Positions 46,012-54,891 of a stretch of DNA of 64,000 nt are shown one piece after another (the stretch's first letter is position 1; each line of letters opens with the position of its first letter). Below the pieces are notes generated by a model. It ran no database searches and had not been told where the DNA came from. It saw nothing but the letters and a program-made list of their open reading frames with translations. The position numbers were made by a program, and so were the translations under genes. Origin of the DNA: Caballeronia sordidicola (lineage in GTDB: Bacteria; Pseudomonadota; Gammaproteobacteria; Burkholderiales; Burkholderiaceae); contig NZ_MTHB01000041.1 of NCBI RefSeq assembly GCF_002220365.1, positions 1 to 64,000 on the forward strand, read 5' to 3'.

Positions 46012-46149
46012 TTGGTTCTTCCTTTAGTTCCTGCAAGTGCGGTCTTATGCATATTACATAGTATTCCTATAAACCATCACTTGCATTGTTCCTCGCAGTC
46101 GCCACGGGATCCCTGGATGCCGTGGCCTGCCTCTCGCGGCATTCGTGTC

Positions 46150-47664
46150 CTAAGCGAAATTAGACACCGAGTTCTTATCCGCGATGATCCTGTAGAACAG
46201 CGCGCCCAACCCCGCCCCTATGAACCACGAAAAGTTGGCGGCACCTTCGAGGGAGGGAATCATTACGCAAGCCACCGCGATGACCGCTGCCGGCAGTAAC
46301 GCACCCACCGCGCGCCAGTTCACGCCGTTGCTGTACCAGTAACGCCCCGTCGCCGACGTCGTGTACAACTCCTCCACCTTGAACTTGCCACGCTTCAACA
46401 GGTAGAAATCGACGATCAGCACGCCATACAACGGACCGATGAAACTGCCGAGCACATCGAGCGTGTAGTGGATCACCGCAGGGTTGTTGAAGAGGTTCCA
46501 CGGGGTGATGAAGATCGATGCCACTGCAGCCATCATGCCGCCCATCCGCCAACTGATCAACCGCGGCGCGACGTTCGAGAAATCGAAAGCCGGCGACACG
46601 AAATTTGCCACGATGTTGATACCGATGGTTGCTATCGTGAAAGTCAGCGCGCCCAGGATCACCGCCGTCGGTTGATCGATACGTCCCACCGTTTCCACAG
46701 GGTCCGTGATCAACTGGCCAAAGACTGGCAAGGTCGCGGCGGTCGTCACAACCGTCACCAGCGAGAACGCCAGGAAGTTGACCGGCAAGCCCCAAAAGTT
46801 GCCCCGCTTTACGCTCTTGAAACTCTTGCAGTAACGCGAGAAGTCGCCGAAATTCAACATCGGACCGGAGAAGTACGAGACCACCAGCGATATGGCCGTG
46901 ATCATGACCGGCACCACTTCCAGACCGTGGTATTTCACGCCGCCCAGGTTCAAGCCAATGTTTCGCCAGCCCGCACGCCACACCATGTAACCAGCCAAAA
47001 TGAACATCACCACGTAGACCGCCGGACCTGCGAAGTCGATGAACTTCTTGATCATCTCCATCCCGCGCCAGAACACCACGGCCTGCAATACCCACAACAG
47101 CATGAACCCCGCCCAGCCCACTGCCGACAACCCGGCAAAACCGTATTTGTGGACATCGGCATAAGGCATCCACTGGGGCATGAATTTCAGCACCACGATC
47201 ACCAGCGCGCTCGACGCCAAAAAGGTCTGGATTCCATACCATGCCACTGCAATCAAGCCACGAATCACAGCAGGAAGGTTCGCCCCCAGCACGCCAAAGG
47301 TCACGCGGCACGCCACCGGATACGGGACGCCCGCCTGCTGGCTCGGCTTGGCGATAAGGTTGCACAGCAGGTTTACAATGCCGATTCCGACGAGCAATGA
47401 AACCAGCACCTGCCAGCTCGTCAGCCCCAACGCAAACAAGCTCCCAGCGAATACATAACCGCCCACGCTATGCACGTCGGACATCCAGAACGCAAAGATG
47501 TTGTACGCACTCCACGTCTGATGTTTGAGCGGCGCGAGGTCGTCGTTATAGAGCCGGTCGCTGTATCCCGCTGGATGATCAGGATCCCTACCTGAATCAC
47601 TGCCGGAATCTTCACCGTAGGAAGGTATTGCCGCACTGCCCGGGGTCGCACTTAACTGAACCAT
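46150..47664 (-). CDS. NCS1-family permease, probable allantoin transporter
   Basis: 504 residues, about twelve membrane helices. AGGAG five bases before the ATG at 47664 fixes the start. Family motifs are LAPLKHQTWSAYNIFAFWMSDVHSVGGY (helix 1) and the AVAWYGIQTFLAS segment of helix 3, as in Mhp1-like and PucI transporters of hydantoins and allantoin. As the first gene of the leftward purine cluster it most likely imports allantoin with cation symport. Confidence 0.92.
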   Translation of the reverse strand: MVQLSATPGSAAIPSYGEDSGSDSGRDPDHPAGYSDRLYNDDLAPLKHQTWSAYNIFAFWMSDVHSVGGYVFAGSLFALGLTSWQVLVSLLVGIGIVNLLCNLIAKPSQQAGVPYPVACRVTFGVLGANLPAVIRGLIAVAWYGIQTFLASSALVIVVLKFMPQWMPYADVHKYGFAGLSAVGWAGFMLLWVLQAVVFWRGMEMIKKFIDFAGPAVYVVMFILAGYMVWRAGWRNIGLNLGGVKYHGLEVVPVMITAISLVVSYFSGPMLNFGDFSRYCKSFKSVKRGNFWGLPVNFLAFSLVTVVTTAATLPVFGQLITDPVETVGRIDQPTAVILGALTFTIATIGINIVANFVSPAFDFSNVAPRLISWRMGGMMAAVASIFITPWNLFNNPAVIHYTLDVLGSFIGPLYGVLIVDFYLLKRGKFKVEELYTTSATGRYWYSNGVNWRAVGALLPAAVIAVACVMIPSLEGAANFSWFIGAGLGALFYRIIADKNSVSNFA

Positions 47665-48024
47665 GACTTCTCCTTGAATGAGCTCGGCAATCAAGCCGCA
47701 AATAGTCGACTTCGTATAGCTTTCGTATAGCAATACGCACCGTCGCGTGGTCAACGCGCAGCGCTTTCTTGTCGGTATGGGCTAACCGTCCTGCAGCCGC
47801 GGGCGAACCGGCGACCAGACGCAATTCATCCACTCGGCACGCGCAATTGCGCGCATGCGTCCACGGAAAAGGCATGGTAAAAGTCCAAGCATTCCATTGA
47901 ATGCGGGCTTTTAAATTCGTTCGATTTTCAGATCTTGGTAGTGTTGGTGTTACTGGTAATGCGTCGCGCCCGAAGAATGGTCGCGCGGTGTTGCTGCCGG
48001 TCAGGCTGACGATCAAGCTGAAAA
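47665..48024. other. Promoter region of the allantoin operon
   Basis: No gene. It should carry the operon promoter. TTTTCAGATCTT at 47925-47936 is repeated exactly at 48944-48955 beyond gntR, a candidate operator. A short direct repeat CGTATAGC occurs near 47715-47735. Confidence 0.4.
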
Positions 48025-48783
48025 TCAGGCGCTTTTATCGCGCTCACTTACCTTCGGCTTCGAAAAGACTTCACGCAAATCGACCGCGCCGCGTGCCGGC
48101 CGGTCCAGCATTTTCAGTTCGACTTCCTGCAGGTGGCGCGCCATCAGTTCGGCGGCCTTCGGACCGTCGCCAGCATCGAGCGCGGCCAGGATATGTTCAT
48201 GGTCTTCAAAGCTGCACGAGCTCTTGCCCAACGACTCATACAGCGCCGATATCAGCGTGGAGCGCGCCACCAGCCCCGACAAGCATTCGCACAACACAGT
48301 ATTGCCGGTGAGCTGCGCAAGCTCTTTATGGAACTCGCCGGACAGCCGTATCCAGGACGAAAAATCGCGGCTCTCATAGGCCTTGCGTTCACGCCCGATC
48401 GTCGCGCTGATCGACTTGAGCCGGCGCGTGCCATGCCCGGTACAGATCCGCTCAACGACCGCCATTTCGACGATTCGGCGCATCTCGAACACTTCGTGTA
48501 CTTCCTGCACCGAAGGGCTTGCGACGAACGCGCCACGATTAGGTTCAAGGTCGACCAGCCGCTCGCTCGCCAGTTGCGCCAGCGCCAGGCGCACAGTGCC
48601 ACGCTTGACGTCGAATACTTCGCATAACTGTGCTTCTGTCAGCTTCGCGCCTGGAGCGAGACGGTGTTCGAGAATGGCGTCGCGAATATTCGCGGCAATC
48701 GATTCCGCCGTCGCGGCGGCGACCGAAGCCGCAGTGCCGATGACGCTTACCTTCGACAAATCTTTCAATTTCGATTCGGGCAT
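48025..48783 (-). CDS. GntR-family (FadR/FCD subgroup) regulator
   Basis: 252 residues. The winged helix-turn-helix (~25-90; IRDAILEHRLAPGAKLTEAQLCEVFDVKRGTVRLALAQLASERLVDLEPNRGAFVA) and the all-helical FCD effector domain with metal-ligand pattern (FHKELAQLTGN, DHEHILAALDAGD, RHLQEVE) are clear. FCD regulators bind small acids; given the neighbourhood, it likely controls the allantoin operon in response to allantoin, allantoate or glyoxylate. It lies just upstream of the operon on the same strand. Confidence 0.92.
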   Translation of the reverse strand: MPESKLKDLSKVSVIGTAASVAAATAESIAANIRDAILEHRLAPGAKLTEAQLCEVFDVKRGTVRLALAQLASERLVDLEPNRGAFVASPSVQEVHEVFEMRRIVEMAVVERICTGHGTRRLKSISATIGRERKAYESRDFSSWIRLSGEFHKELAQLTGNTVLCECLSGLVARSTLISALYESLGKSSCSFEDHEHILAALDAGDGPKAAELMARHLQEVELKMLDRPARGAVDLREVFSKPKVSERDKSA

Positions 48784-48807
48784 GGTCGTGTTCGCTCTAT
48801 GTGGTAC

Positions 48808-48835
48808 ATCTTATGGCGGACATAAAAACTGTCAA
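48808..48835 (-). promoter_or_regulatory. Predicted sigma-70 promoter of gntR
   Basis: On the reverse strand TTGACA (48835-48830), a 16-base spacer and TAAGAT (48813-48808) form a good sigma-70 promoter ending 24 bases before the start codon. TTTCAGAT at 48839-48846 abuts the -35 box. The 9-mer TGTCAACAA here recurs inverted (TTGTTGACA) near 48957. Confidence 0.6.
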
Positions 48836-49012
48836 CAATTTCAGATAAATTTTTTCTCAGTGAACAGAAATTTTCCTCAATTGATTCATCTAACTCCCGT
48901 CTGCAAAGGGTTTTGGCGAATTATCTAAGCGAATAAAACCAAATTTTCAGATCTTTTTGTTGACAATCGTATGCACGTTATTCGTGCGTGCGCGCTCAAA
49001 AGAGGTGCGTTG

Positions 49013-49038
49013 AATAAAAAAAACGCCCTTGCGGGCGC
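49013..49038 (-). terminator. Intrinsic terminator after ldcA
   Basis: Reverse strand: stem CGCCC-GCAA-GGGCG (49037-49024) followed directly by a run of eight T. It lies 25 bases past the ldcA stop and ends the ldcA-side transcript. Confidence 0.85.
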
Positions 49039-49061
49039 TCGTTCGAACTTCGTGAAACCCG

Positions 49062-49988
49062 CTACGCCAAGTAGGGATAGTCAGAAAGCTTCATTTCAAA
49101 TCCATGCGAGCGCGCCACCAGATGCGCGGTCGCGCCGAACGGCAACGTCAGCAATTCGGGCACGTGCCCGAATTGCAATCCCGTCACCACGGGAATCCGG
49201 ATCACCGACCTGACTTGTTCGAGCATCGTCTCGAACGTATAGCCGTTGTCGTACTCCGACAGCTTCCCGCCCGTGAATTCGCCCAGCACCAATGCCTGCT
49301 GCCGCGCGAGAATTCCTGACTGATGCAGCTGGTAAATCATGCGTTCGACGCGGAAAGGATGCTCGTTCACGTCTTCGATAAACAGAATCCCGCCCTCTAC
49401 CGGCGGCATGTATCGCGTGCCGATCAGCGACGCAAGAATCGCCAGATTGCCACCCCACAACATGCCGGTAACATCGACGGAATGGGCCTGTGGTACGTGG
49501 CTCGTCACCTTGAACGACGGGTGCGTGATCGCGTTCCAGAAATGCTCCATCGTGAACGCGCTCGGCTCTTGCGCGCCAAAATCAGCTGCGAGCATCGGAC
49601 CGCCAAAGCTCTTCACTCCGGCCAGCGCGTACAGCGCCAGCTGGATCGCAGTGAAGTCGCTATGGCCGACAATCGCGACCGGCTGATCTTGCAAGCGGCG
49701 CTGCAAGCCCTCGTAGTCGAGGCCATGAAGAATGCGTGTAGCGCCATAACCGCCGCGCACCGCCAATACGATGTCAGGCAGAGGACGCGTTGAATCCGCA
49801 AGCCGGTTCAGGTCCGCGGCACGTTCGCCGTCAGTGCCGCCGAAGCGTTGATAACGACGGTGCGCCGCCGACACATTTTCCAGCCGATGCCCCTGCGCGC
49901 GCAGGCGTTCCATCGCCCGCCCAACCACTTCAGAGTCGGGGTAACCCGAGGGTGCGACAAGGTCGATGGTGCGTGCCGGATAGGTCAT
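49062..49988 (-). CDS. ldcA: LD-carboxypeptidase (murein tetrapeptide recycling)
   Basis: 308 residues of peptidase family S66. The catalytic Ser is in VGHSDFTAIQLALY; the Glu and His of the triad lie in LFIEDVNEHPFR and FGHVPE, and the N-terminus IDLVAPSGYP is typical. The enzyme removes the terminal D-Ala from recycled cytoplasmic tetrapeptides. The ATG at 49988 overlaps the tadA stop. Its closeness to a D-Ala-D-Ala dipeptidase operon (51230-57135) suggests a shared theme of D-alanine and murein peptide recovery. Confidence 0.95.
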   Translation of the reverse strand: MTYPARTIDLVAPSGYPDSEVVGRAMERLRAQGHRLENVSAAHRRYQRFGGTDGERAADLNRLADSTRPLPDIVLAVRGGYGATRILHGLDYEGLQRRLQDQPVAIVGHSDFTAIQLALYALAGVKSFGGPMLAADFGAQEPSAFTMEHFWNAITHPSFKVTSHVPQAHSVDVTGMLWGGNLAILASLIGTRYMPPVEGGILFIEDVNEHPFRVERMIYQLHQSGILARQQALVLGEFTGGKLSEYDNGYTFETMLEQVRSVIRIPVVTGLQFGHVPELLTLPFGATAHLVARSHGFEMKLSDYPYLA

Positions 49989-50551
49989 GAGCGAACGGAA
50001 AGTGGATCGATGGAATCGGGTAGTACAGCGTTGCGGGCATCGCGCGCCTCGCGCACCGCGCGCCGGCGGTCGGCGAAAAAGCTCCGCAGCGCGTTGGCGC
50101 ATTCGTCGCCGAGCACCCCGCCCGTCACGCTCGTGTGGTGGTTCAGATTGCCGATGGCGAATGCATCGACAACGCTCCCGCACGCGCCTGTTTTCGGATC
50201 GTGCGCGCCGAACACCACGCGGGCAATCCTTGCGTGCATGATCGCGCCCGCACACATGATGCAGGGTTCGAGCGTGACGTAGAGTTCGCAGCCCGGTAAC
50301 CGGTAGTTCTCGAGCGCCCGCGACCCCGCACGCAATGCGGCCATTTCGGCGTGCGCCGACGGATCATGAGCACCGATCGGATGATTAAAGCCGGTCGCAA
50401 TGACTTCATCGCCACGAACCAGAACCGCGCCGACCGGCACTTCGCCCAACGCACGCGCTTGCTCAGCGGCGGCTTGCGCAAGCGCCATGAAACGGCGGTC
50501 GCGTTCCGCGGCAGCCGCCAAGGTGAGCTCGGTTTCGGGCGTCGGGGTCAC
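49985..50551 (-). CDS. tadA: tRNA-specific adenosine deaminase
   Basis: 188 residues. It deaminates A34 of tRNA-Arg(ACG) to inosine and is essential. The zinc site is HAEMAALRAG (His and catalytic Glu) plus PCIMCAGA (two Cys), exactly the TadA arrangement; GEVPVGAVLV is also typical. It overlaps DUF1992 upstream by four bases and ldcA downstream by four, so the three genes are translationally coupled. Confidence 0.96.
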   Translation of the reverse strand: MTPTPETELTLAAAAERDRRFMALAQAAAEQARALGEVPVGAVLVRGDEVIATGFNHPIGAHDPSAHAEMAALRAGSRALENYRLPGCELYVTLEPCIMCAGAIMHARIARVVFGAHDPKTGACGSVVDAFAIGNLNHHTSVTGGVLGDECANALRSFFADRRRAVREARDARNAVLPDSIDPLSVRS

Positions 50552-50958
50552 TTTTCGGTGGCCTCGGCTTGTGCGTTCCTGTCGTTCTCCGACCGACGCT
50601 CGGACAAACGTTCCACAATGCGCCGCCGGTATTCGAGCGGCACGACAGTGCTGCTGCCACGCAAGGATTCCAGCGCCATATCGAGCGCCAGCATCTTCGC
50701 TTGCAGCTTGCGGCGGGTTGCAGGATCTTCGCTGCTGCTGCTTTCGCTTTGCAAATCGCGAAGCGCGCGCAAATGTTCGACAGCGGGCGGCACGAAACCG
50801 GCATTTTTCATAATGCGGTTGGCAACGCGGACTTCTTCGGGGACCAGGGCGTCGTCGTCGAGTTCGAGAGGCTCGCCCGCGCCGGGCAGATTGTCGAACT
50901 CGCCGCGCGCGGCGGCGGCCGAAATTCGCTGTTCGACCAGGGCATCTAGCAGTTTCAT
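50548..50958 (-). CDS. DUF1992 (DnaJ-related) protein
   Basis: 136 residues. The segment DALVEQRISAAAARGEFDNLPGAGEPLELDDD near the N-terminus is the DUF1992 signature, also found in the J-domain protein DNAJC28. The molecular function is unknown. It heads the coupled DUF1992-tadA-ldcA unit. Confidence 0.9.
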   Translation of the reverse strand: MKLLDALVEQRISAAAARGEFDNLPGAGEPLELDDDALVPEEVRVANRIMKNAGFVPPAVEHLRALRDLQSESSSSEDPATRRKLQAKMLALDMALESLRGSSTVVPLEYRRRIVERLSERRSENDRNAQAEATEK

Positions 50959-51229
50959 CGGCGTTTTAGGTGCCGGCGACCGGCGTGTCGAACGTTTGAC
51001 GACGAACGTTATCGAGCAGCAGGATCAAACCGGACTGTCACGTTTTGAGGGTTGCGCTTCGCGGCGTCATTCGCACTCAATGTGCCGCCGGCTGCGTGGG
51101 AAGCCGGGTGAGCGATCCCGGCGCAACGCGCTTCGGGGATGCTTACTACCAAGTTGGTATTCTATCAGGCGGCCCGCGCAGGGCGGTTCGCGCCGGACAA
51201 AGCAAGCCACAAGGCGGAAATCCACAGGG

Positions 51230-51994
51230 CTAGGCAGGATCGATAGCCTTGCGTCGATAGCCTTCTGTGGCCAGCAACAAGCTTCGTGTGTATTCATGCG
51301 CCACGTTTTGTTCGCGAACGGCTTCGATGGGAAGCTGCTCCACAATCTCGCCATCGCGCATCACCGCGACCCGCTGGCATAAAAATCCGACGACCGCCAT
51401 GTTGTGACTGACGAGGATCATCGTGAGGTGGCGTTCGCGATGCAATCGCCGCAGCAGGTTCAGGATCTCCGCCTGCACGGACACGTCGAGCGCAGAAGTC
51501 GGCTCGTCGAGCAGCAACACGCGCGGCTCCACGATCAACGCCCGGGCAATCGCCACGCGCTGGCGTTGCCCGCCCGATAATTGATGCGCGTACCGGAACC
51601 GGAACGCAGGGCCAAGACCGACTTCCCGCAATGCATCGAGAATGCGGGCATCGTGACGGTCCATGCCGTTGATGGTGAGCGGTTCCCGCAGCGTCTGATC
51701 CACGGTAAAGCGTGGATAAAGCGACCCGTATGGGTCCTGGAACACCATCTGCACTTCACGCCTGAACGCACGATCGATGTGTTTGCCAAGCGTATGGCGA
51801 CCAATCCGCATTGACCCGTTGGAGATGGGCACGAGCCCGGTCAGTGCGCGAAGCACGGTCGATTTGCCGGAACCCGATTCCCCGACGAGCCCGAACACCT
51901 CCCCTTCGCCGACATGGAACGTCGCCGAGCGAACTGCATCGGCGAAACCCGTTTTCGTTTTGAAGCGTACCTGTACCTCGTTTGCTTCGATCAT
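51230..51994 (-). CDS. ddpF: Dipeptide ABC transporter ATPase (DdpF/DppF type)
   Basis: 254 residues with Walker [10 protein letters not shown]-loop MVFQDPYGSLYPRFTV, signature LSGGQRQRVAIARAL and Walker [13 protein letters not shown], followed by the peptide/opine subfamily tail. The start overlaps the ddpD stop (ATGA). It is the last gene of a ddpXABCDF-like operon. Confidence 0.93.
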   Translation of the reverse strand: MIEANEVQVRFKTKTGFADAVRSATFHVGEGEVFGLVGESGSGKSTVLRALTGLVPISNGSMRIGRHTLGKHIDRAFRREVQMVFQDPYGSLYPRFTVDQTLREPLTINGMDRHDARILDALREVGLGPAFRFRYAHQLSGGQRQRVAIARALIVEPRVLLLDEPTSALDVSVQAEILNLLRRLHRERHLTMILVSHNMAVVGFLCQRVAVMRDGEIVEQLPIEAVREQNVAHEYTRSLLLATEGYRRKAIDPA

Positions 51995-52851
51995 GGCGCG
52001 ACCTCGGCGAACCACGCAGGATCGCGTTGCAGCACCGGCAATTCGTCCGGTGGATTGCGCAGCGGCGGACTCGCGGCGAGCAAACCGCGCGTGTACGGAT
52101 GCTGCGCGTGGGCAAGATCGCGCGCCGCGCACGTCTCCACTACGCGTCCGCCGACCATCACGAGCACACGGTCGCAAAACGACATCACCAGGGGCAGGTC
52201 GTGACTGATGAAGATCAGCCCGGTATTGTGCTTCGCGATCATCTCGTCGAGCACCGACAGCACCTGCATGGAGACGAGCACATCGAGCGCGCTGGTCGGT
52301 TCGTCGGCGATCAGCAACCGGGGGCCCGACGACACCATCATGGCAATCATCACGCGCTGGCCCATGCCGCCCGACAACTCGTGCGGATAAGCGTCGGCGA
52401 CTCGTTGCGGATCGCGAATATGCACGGCTTCCAGCGCGGCGACGATCCGTTCGCGCATGGCTTTCGCATTCAGCTTCGGCGACTGCCGCCCGAACGCCTC
52501 GCGCATCTGTTGCGCAACGGTCATCACCGGGTTGAGTGAATACTTCGGGTCCTGCAGGATCATGCTCATCTGCGTGCCGCAAAGGCGTCGCCGCTCCTTC
52601 GGGCGCATGGCGAGCAGGTCGTGGTTATCGAGGCGCAACGTTTCGGCTGACCACTGGGCCGAGGCAGGCAGTAGCCCGAGCAATGCCCGACCGGTCAGCG
52701 ATTTCCCCGACCCCGACTCGCCGACTATACCCAGCCGCTCACCTCTGGCCAGCGTCAGGGAAATGCCGCGCACCGCTTCGGTCAGCGTACCGTCGTGGCC
52801 TTCGAACGCTATGCGCAGGTTATCGATCTCACAGAGGGTATCGGCTTGCAT
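51991..52851 (-). CDS. ddpD: Dipeptide ABC transporter ATPase (DdpD/DppD type)
   Basis: 286 residues. Walker [10 protein letters not shown]-loop [16 protein letters not shown], signature [15 protein letters not shown] and Walker [13 protein letters not shown] are intact, and the C-terminal [13 protein letters not shown] motif is that of the oligopeptide-transport family. I take the ATG at 52851, one base after the ddpC stop. It pairs with DdpF as the ATPase heterodimer. Confidence 0.94.
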   Translation of the reverse strand: MQADTLCEIDNLRIAFEGHDGTLTEAVRGISLTLARGERLGIVGESGSGKSLTGRALLGLLPASAQWSAETLRLDNHDLLAMRPKERRRLCGTQMSMILQDPKYSLNPVMTVAQQMREAFGRQSPKLNAKAMRERIVAALEAVHIRDPQRVADAYPHELSGGMGQRVMIAMMVSSGPRLLIADEPTSALDVLVSMQVLSVLDEMIAKHNTGLIFISHDLPLVMSFCDRVLVMVGGRVVETCAARDLAHAQHPYTRGLLAASPPLRNPPDELPVLQRDPAWFAEVAP

Positions 52852-52852
52852 G

Positions 52853-53800
52853 TCAACTTCCTTGACGGGGATCAAAGACGTCGCGCAGACCATCGCCGAG
52901 CAAGTTGAACGCAAGACTCACGAGCAGGATGGCGATGCCGGGAATGGTCGCGACCCACCACGCGTCGAGCAGCACGCCACGCCCCGACGCCACCATGAAA
53001 CCCCACTCGGGACTCGGCGGCTGGGCACCGAGCCCGAGGAAACCGAGTCCCGCGACGGTCAGGATGATGCCGGCCATGTCGAGCGTCGCGCGCACGATCA
53101 CCGACGACGAACACAGCGGGACGATATAACGCAGCAAGATCCGCATGGACGACGCCCCTTGCAAGCGCGCCACGTGGATGAAATCAGCTTGCACCAGCCG
53201 CAGTGTCTCGGCGCGCGCGAGCCGCGCATACGGCGGCCATGCGGTGATCGAGATCGCAATCACCGCATTGATCACGCCCGGCCCCAGCGCCGCCGCGAAC
53301 GCAAGCGCAAGGACGATCTTCGGAAACGCGAGTGCGATGTCGGTCAAGCGCATCAGGACGGTGTCGACGAAACCGCCGCAGAAACCCGCCGTTGTCCCGA
53401 TCAGCAAACCCACCGGCACGACCAGCACCACGACCAGGATCGCGATGCTCAACGTCAGGCGCGAGCCGATCACGAGCCGCGCGAGGATGTCGCGACCGAG
53501 TTGATCGGTGCCGAACCAGTGAGACGGCGAACCGGGCGGCAACAGGCGGTCGCCGAGCACTTGCCGCAACGGATCTTGCAGCGGCAATAACGGCCCGATT
53601 GCGGCGAACACAATCATCAAAGTCAGGATCACCAACCCGAATACGCTCAGCGGGTTGCTCGCGAAACGTCGCCAACGACGGTACGCCAAGCCCAATGCAG
53701 CCTGCCTGCGGGACGCAGGCGTATCCGTGAGCAGCCATGCACGCCACTCCTTGTGCGCTGGCTTCATTGTCTGAGTGGAATTGTCTGTGGATGGAAGCAC
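52853..53800 (-). CDS. ddpC: Dipeptide ABC transporter permease (DdpC/DppC type)
   Basis: 315 residues, with six helices, and the N-terminal LSVFGLVILTLMIVFAAIGPL plus HWFGTDQLGRDILARLVIGSR segments typical of DppC. The EAA loop (ARAETLRLVQADFIHVARLQGAS) contacts the ATPases. It lies between ddpB and ddpD in the operon. Confidence 0.94.
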   Translation of the reverse strand: MLPSTDNSTQTMKPAHKEWRAWLLTDTPASRRQAALGLAYRRWRRFASNPLSVFGLVILTLMIVFAAIGPLLPLQDPLRQVLGDRLLPPGSPSHWFGTDQLGRDILARLVIGSRLTLSIAILVVVLVVPVGLLIGTTAGFCGGFVDTVLMRLTDIALAFPKIVLALAFAAALGPGVINAVIAISITAWPPYARLARAETLRLVQADFIHVARLQGASSMRILLRYIVPLCSSSVIVRATLDMAGIILTVAGLGFLGLGAQPPSPEWGFMVASGRGVLLDAWWVATIPGIAILLVSLAFNLLGDGLRDVFDPRQGS

Positions 53801-53818
53801 GTCATGAGCCTTTGGCGG

Positions 53819-54889
53819 TCATCGGGCACGGGGATCGAACACTCGATACAGCGCGTCGGTCAGCAGGTTGAGCGTGATGAACGTGGCACCTATGACGAGC
53901 GTGCTGCCCAAAACCGCGTTCATGTCGGCGTTAAGCAACGCGCCGGTGAGATAGGAGCCTATTCCCGGCCATGCAAACACAATCTCCGTCAACACCGAGC
54001 CTTCCAGCAGATAGCTGTAAGCGAGCGCGATTACAGTCAGGAGCGGTACGGCGATGTTGCCGAATGCGTGACGCCAGATCACGCGGCGCTCGCTCAAACC
54101 CATCGCGCGCGCGGTCACGATGTATTCCTGGCTTAACTGCTCGAGCATGAAAGATCGCGTCATGCGGCTCAAGTAAGCGATGGAATAGAACGCGAGAATA
54201 GCCGCCGGCAACACAATGTGAGAGAGCGCATTCTTGAACACGTCCCACTCGCCGGCCAGAATGGAATCAACCAGGAGGCTGCCCGTGCGGGTATCGACCA
54301 GACCGTCGTACAGCGGGTCGATACGGCCCGGCCCGGATACCCAGTGCAATTTGGCGTAGAACAGCAGCAAGCCCATCAGCGCGAGCCAGAACACCGGCAG
54401 CGAGCTGCCAGCCAAACCGATGAAACGCGCGACGTGATCGGTCCAGCGGTTATGTCGCACAGCGGCCGCCACGCCCAGCGGCACGCCGATCACTATGCCA
54501 ATGAACGTAGAGAGCGTGGCGAGTTCAAGCGTGGCGGGAAAGACGCGCTTGATGTCGTCTATCACCGGGTTCGACGTCAGCAGCGACATGCCCAGGTCGC
54601 CGTGCAACACGTCGCGAACGTAGATCAGGAATTGGATGATCAAGGGCTTGTCGAGCCCGAGCGCCACGCGCGCCGCTGCATACGCCTGCACCGACGCGCG
54701 CTCGCCGAGCATCGCGAGCAATGGATCGATCGGGATCTTTCGTCCGATGAAAAACGTCACCCCGAGCAACCCGATAAACGTGACGGCGAGCATCAGCAGC
54801 CAGCGCACGAAGAGCCACGTCCGGCGCACGCCGCCGTGGCGGGTCAGCACTAGTTGCAGGCGCTGGAACGCGGTGAGTTGTGCAGCCAC
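53819..54889 (-). CDS. ddpB: Dipeptide ABC transporter permease (DdpB/DppB type)
   Basis: 356 residues starting with GTG at 54889, two bases after the ddpA stop. Six helices and the EAA loop (EYIVTARAMGLSERRVIWRHAFGN) followed by LLEGSVLTEIVFAWPGIGSY are hallmarks of DppB. Together with DdpC it forms the channel. Confidence 0.94.
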   Translation of the reverse strand: MAAQLTAFQRLQLVLTRHGGVRRTWLFVRWLLMLAVTFIGLLGVTFFIGRKIPIDPLLAMLGERASVQAYAAARVALGLDKPLIIQFLIYVRDVLHGDLGMSLLTSNPVIDDIKRVFPATLELATLSTFIGIVIGVPLGVAAAVRHNRWTDHVARFIGLAGSSLPVFWLALMGLLLFYAKLHWVSGPGRIDPLYDGLVDTRTGSLLVDSILAGEWDVFKNALSHIVLPAAILAFYSIAYLSRMTRSFMLEQLSQEYIVTARAMGLSERRVIWRHAFGNIAVPLLTVIALAYSYLLEGSVLTEIVFAWPGIGSYLTGALLNADMNAVLGSTLVIGATFITLNLLTDALYRVFDPRAR

Positions 54890-54891
54890 GC

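Noticed and set aside
46175..47365. 396-codon reverse frame within the permease gene
   Set aside because: Alternative frame of the NCS1 permease, Gly/Arg-rich with no hydrophobic segments.
52457..53590. 377-codon forward frame across the ddpC/ddpD genes
   Set aside because: Antisense to two clear ABC transporter genes; low-complexity Arg/His-rich translation.
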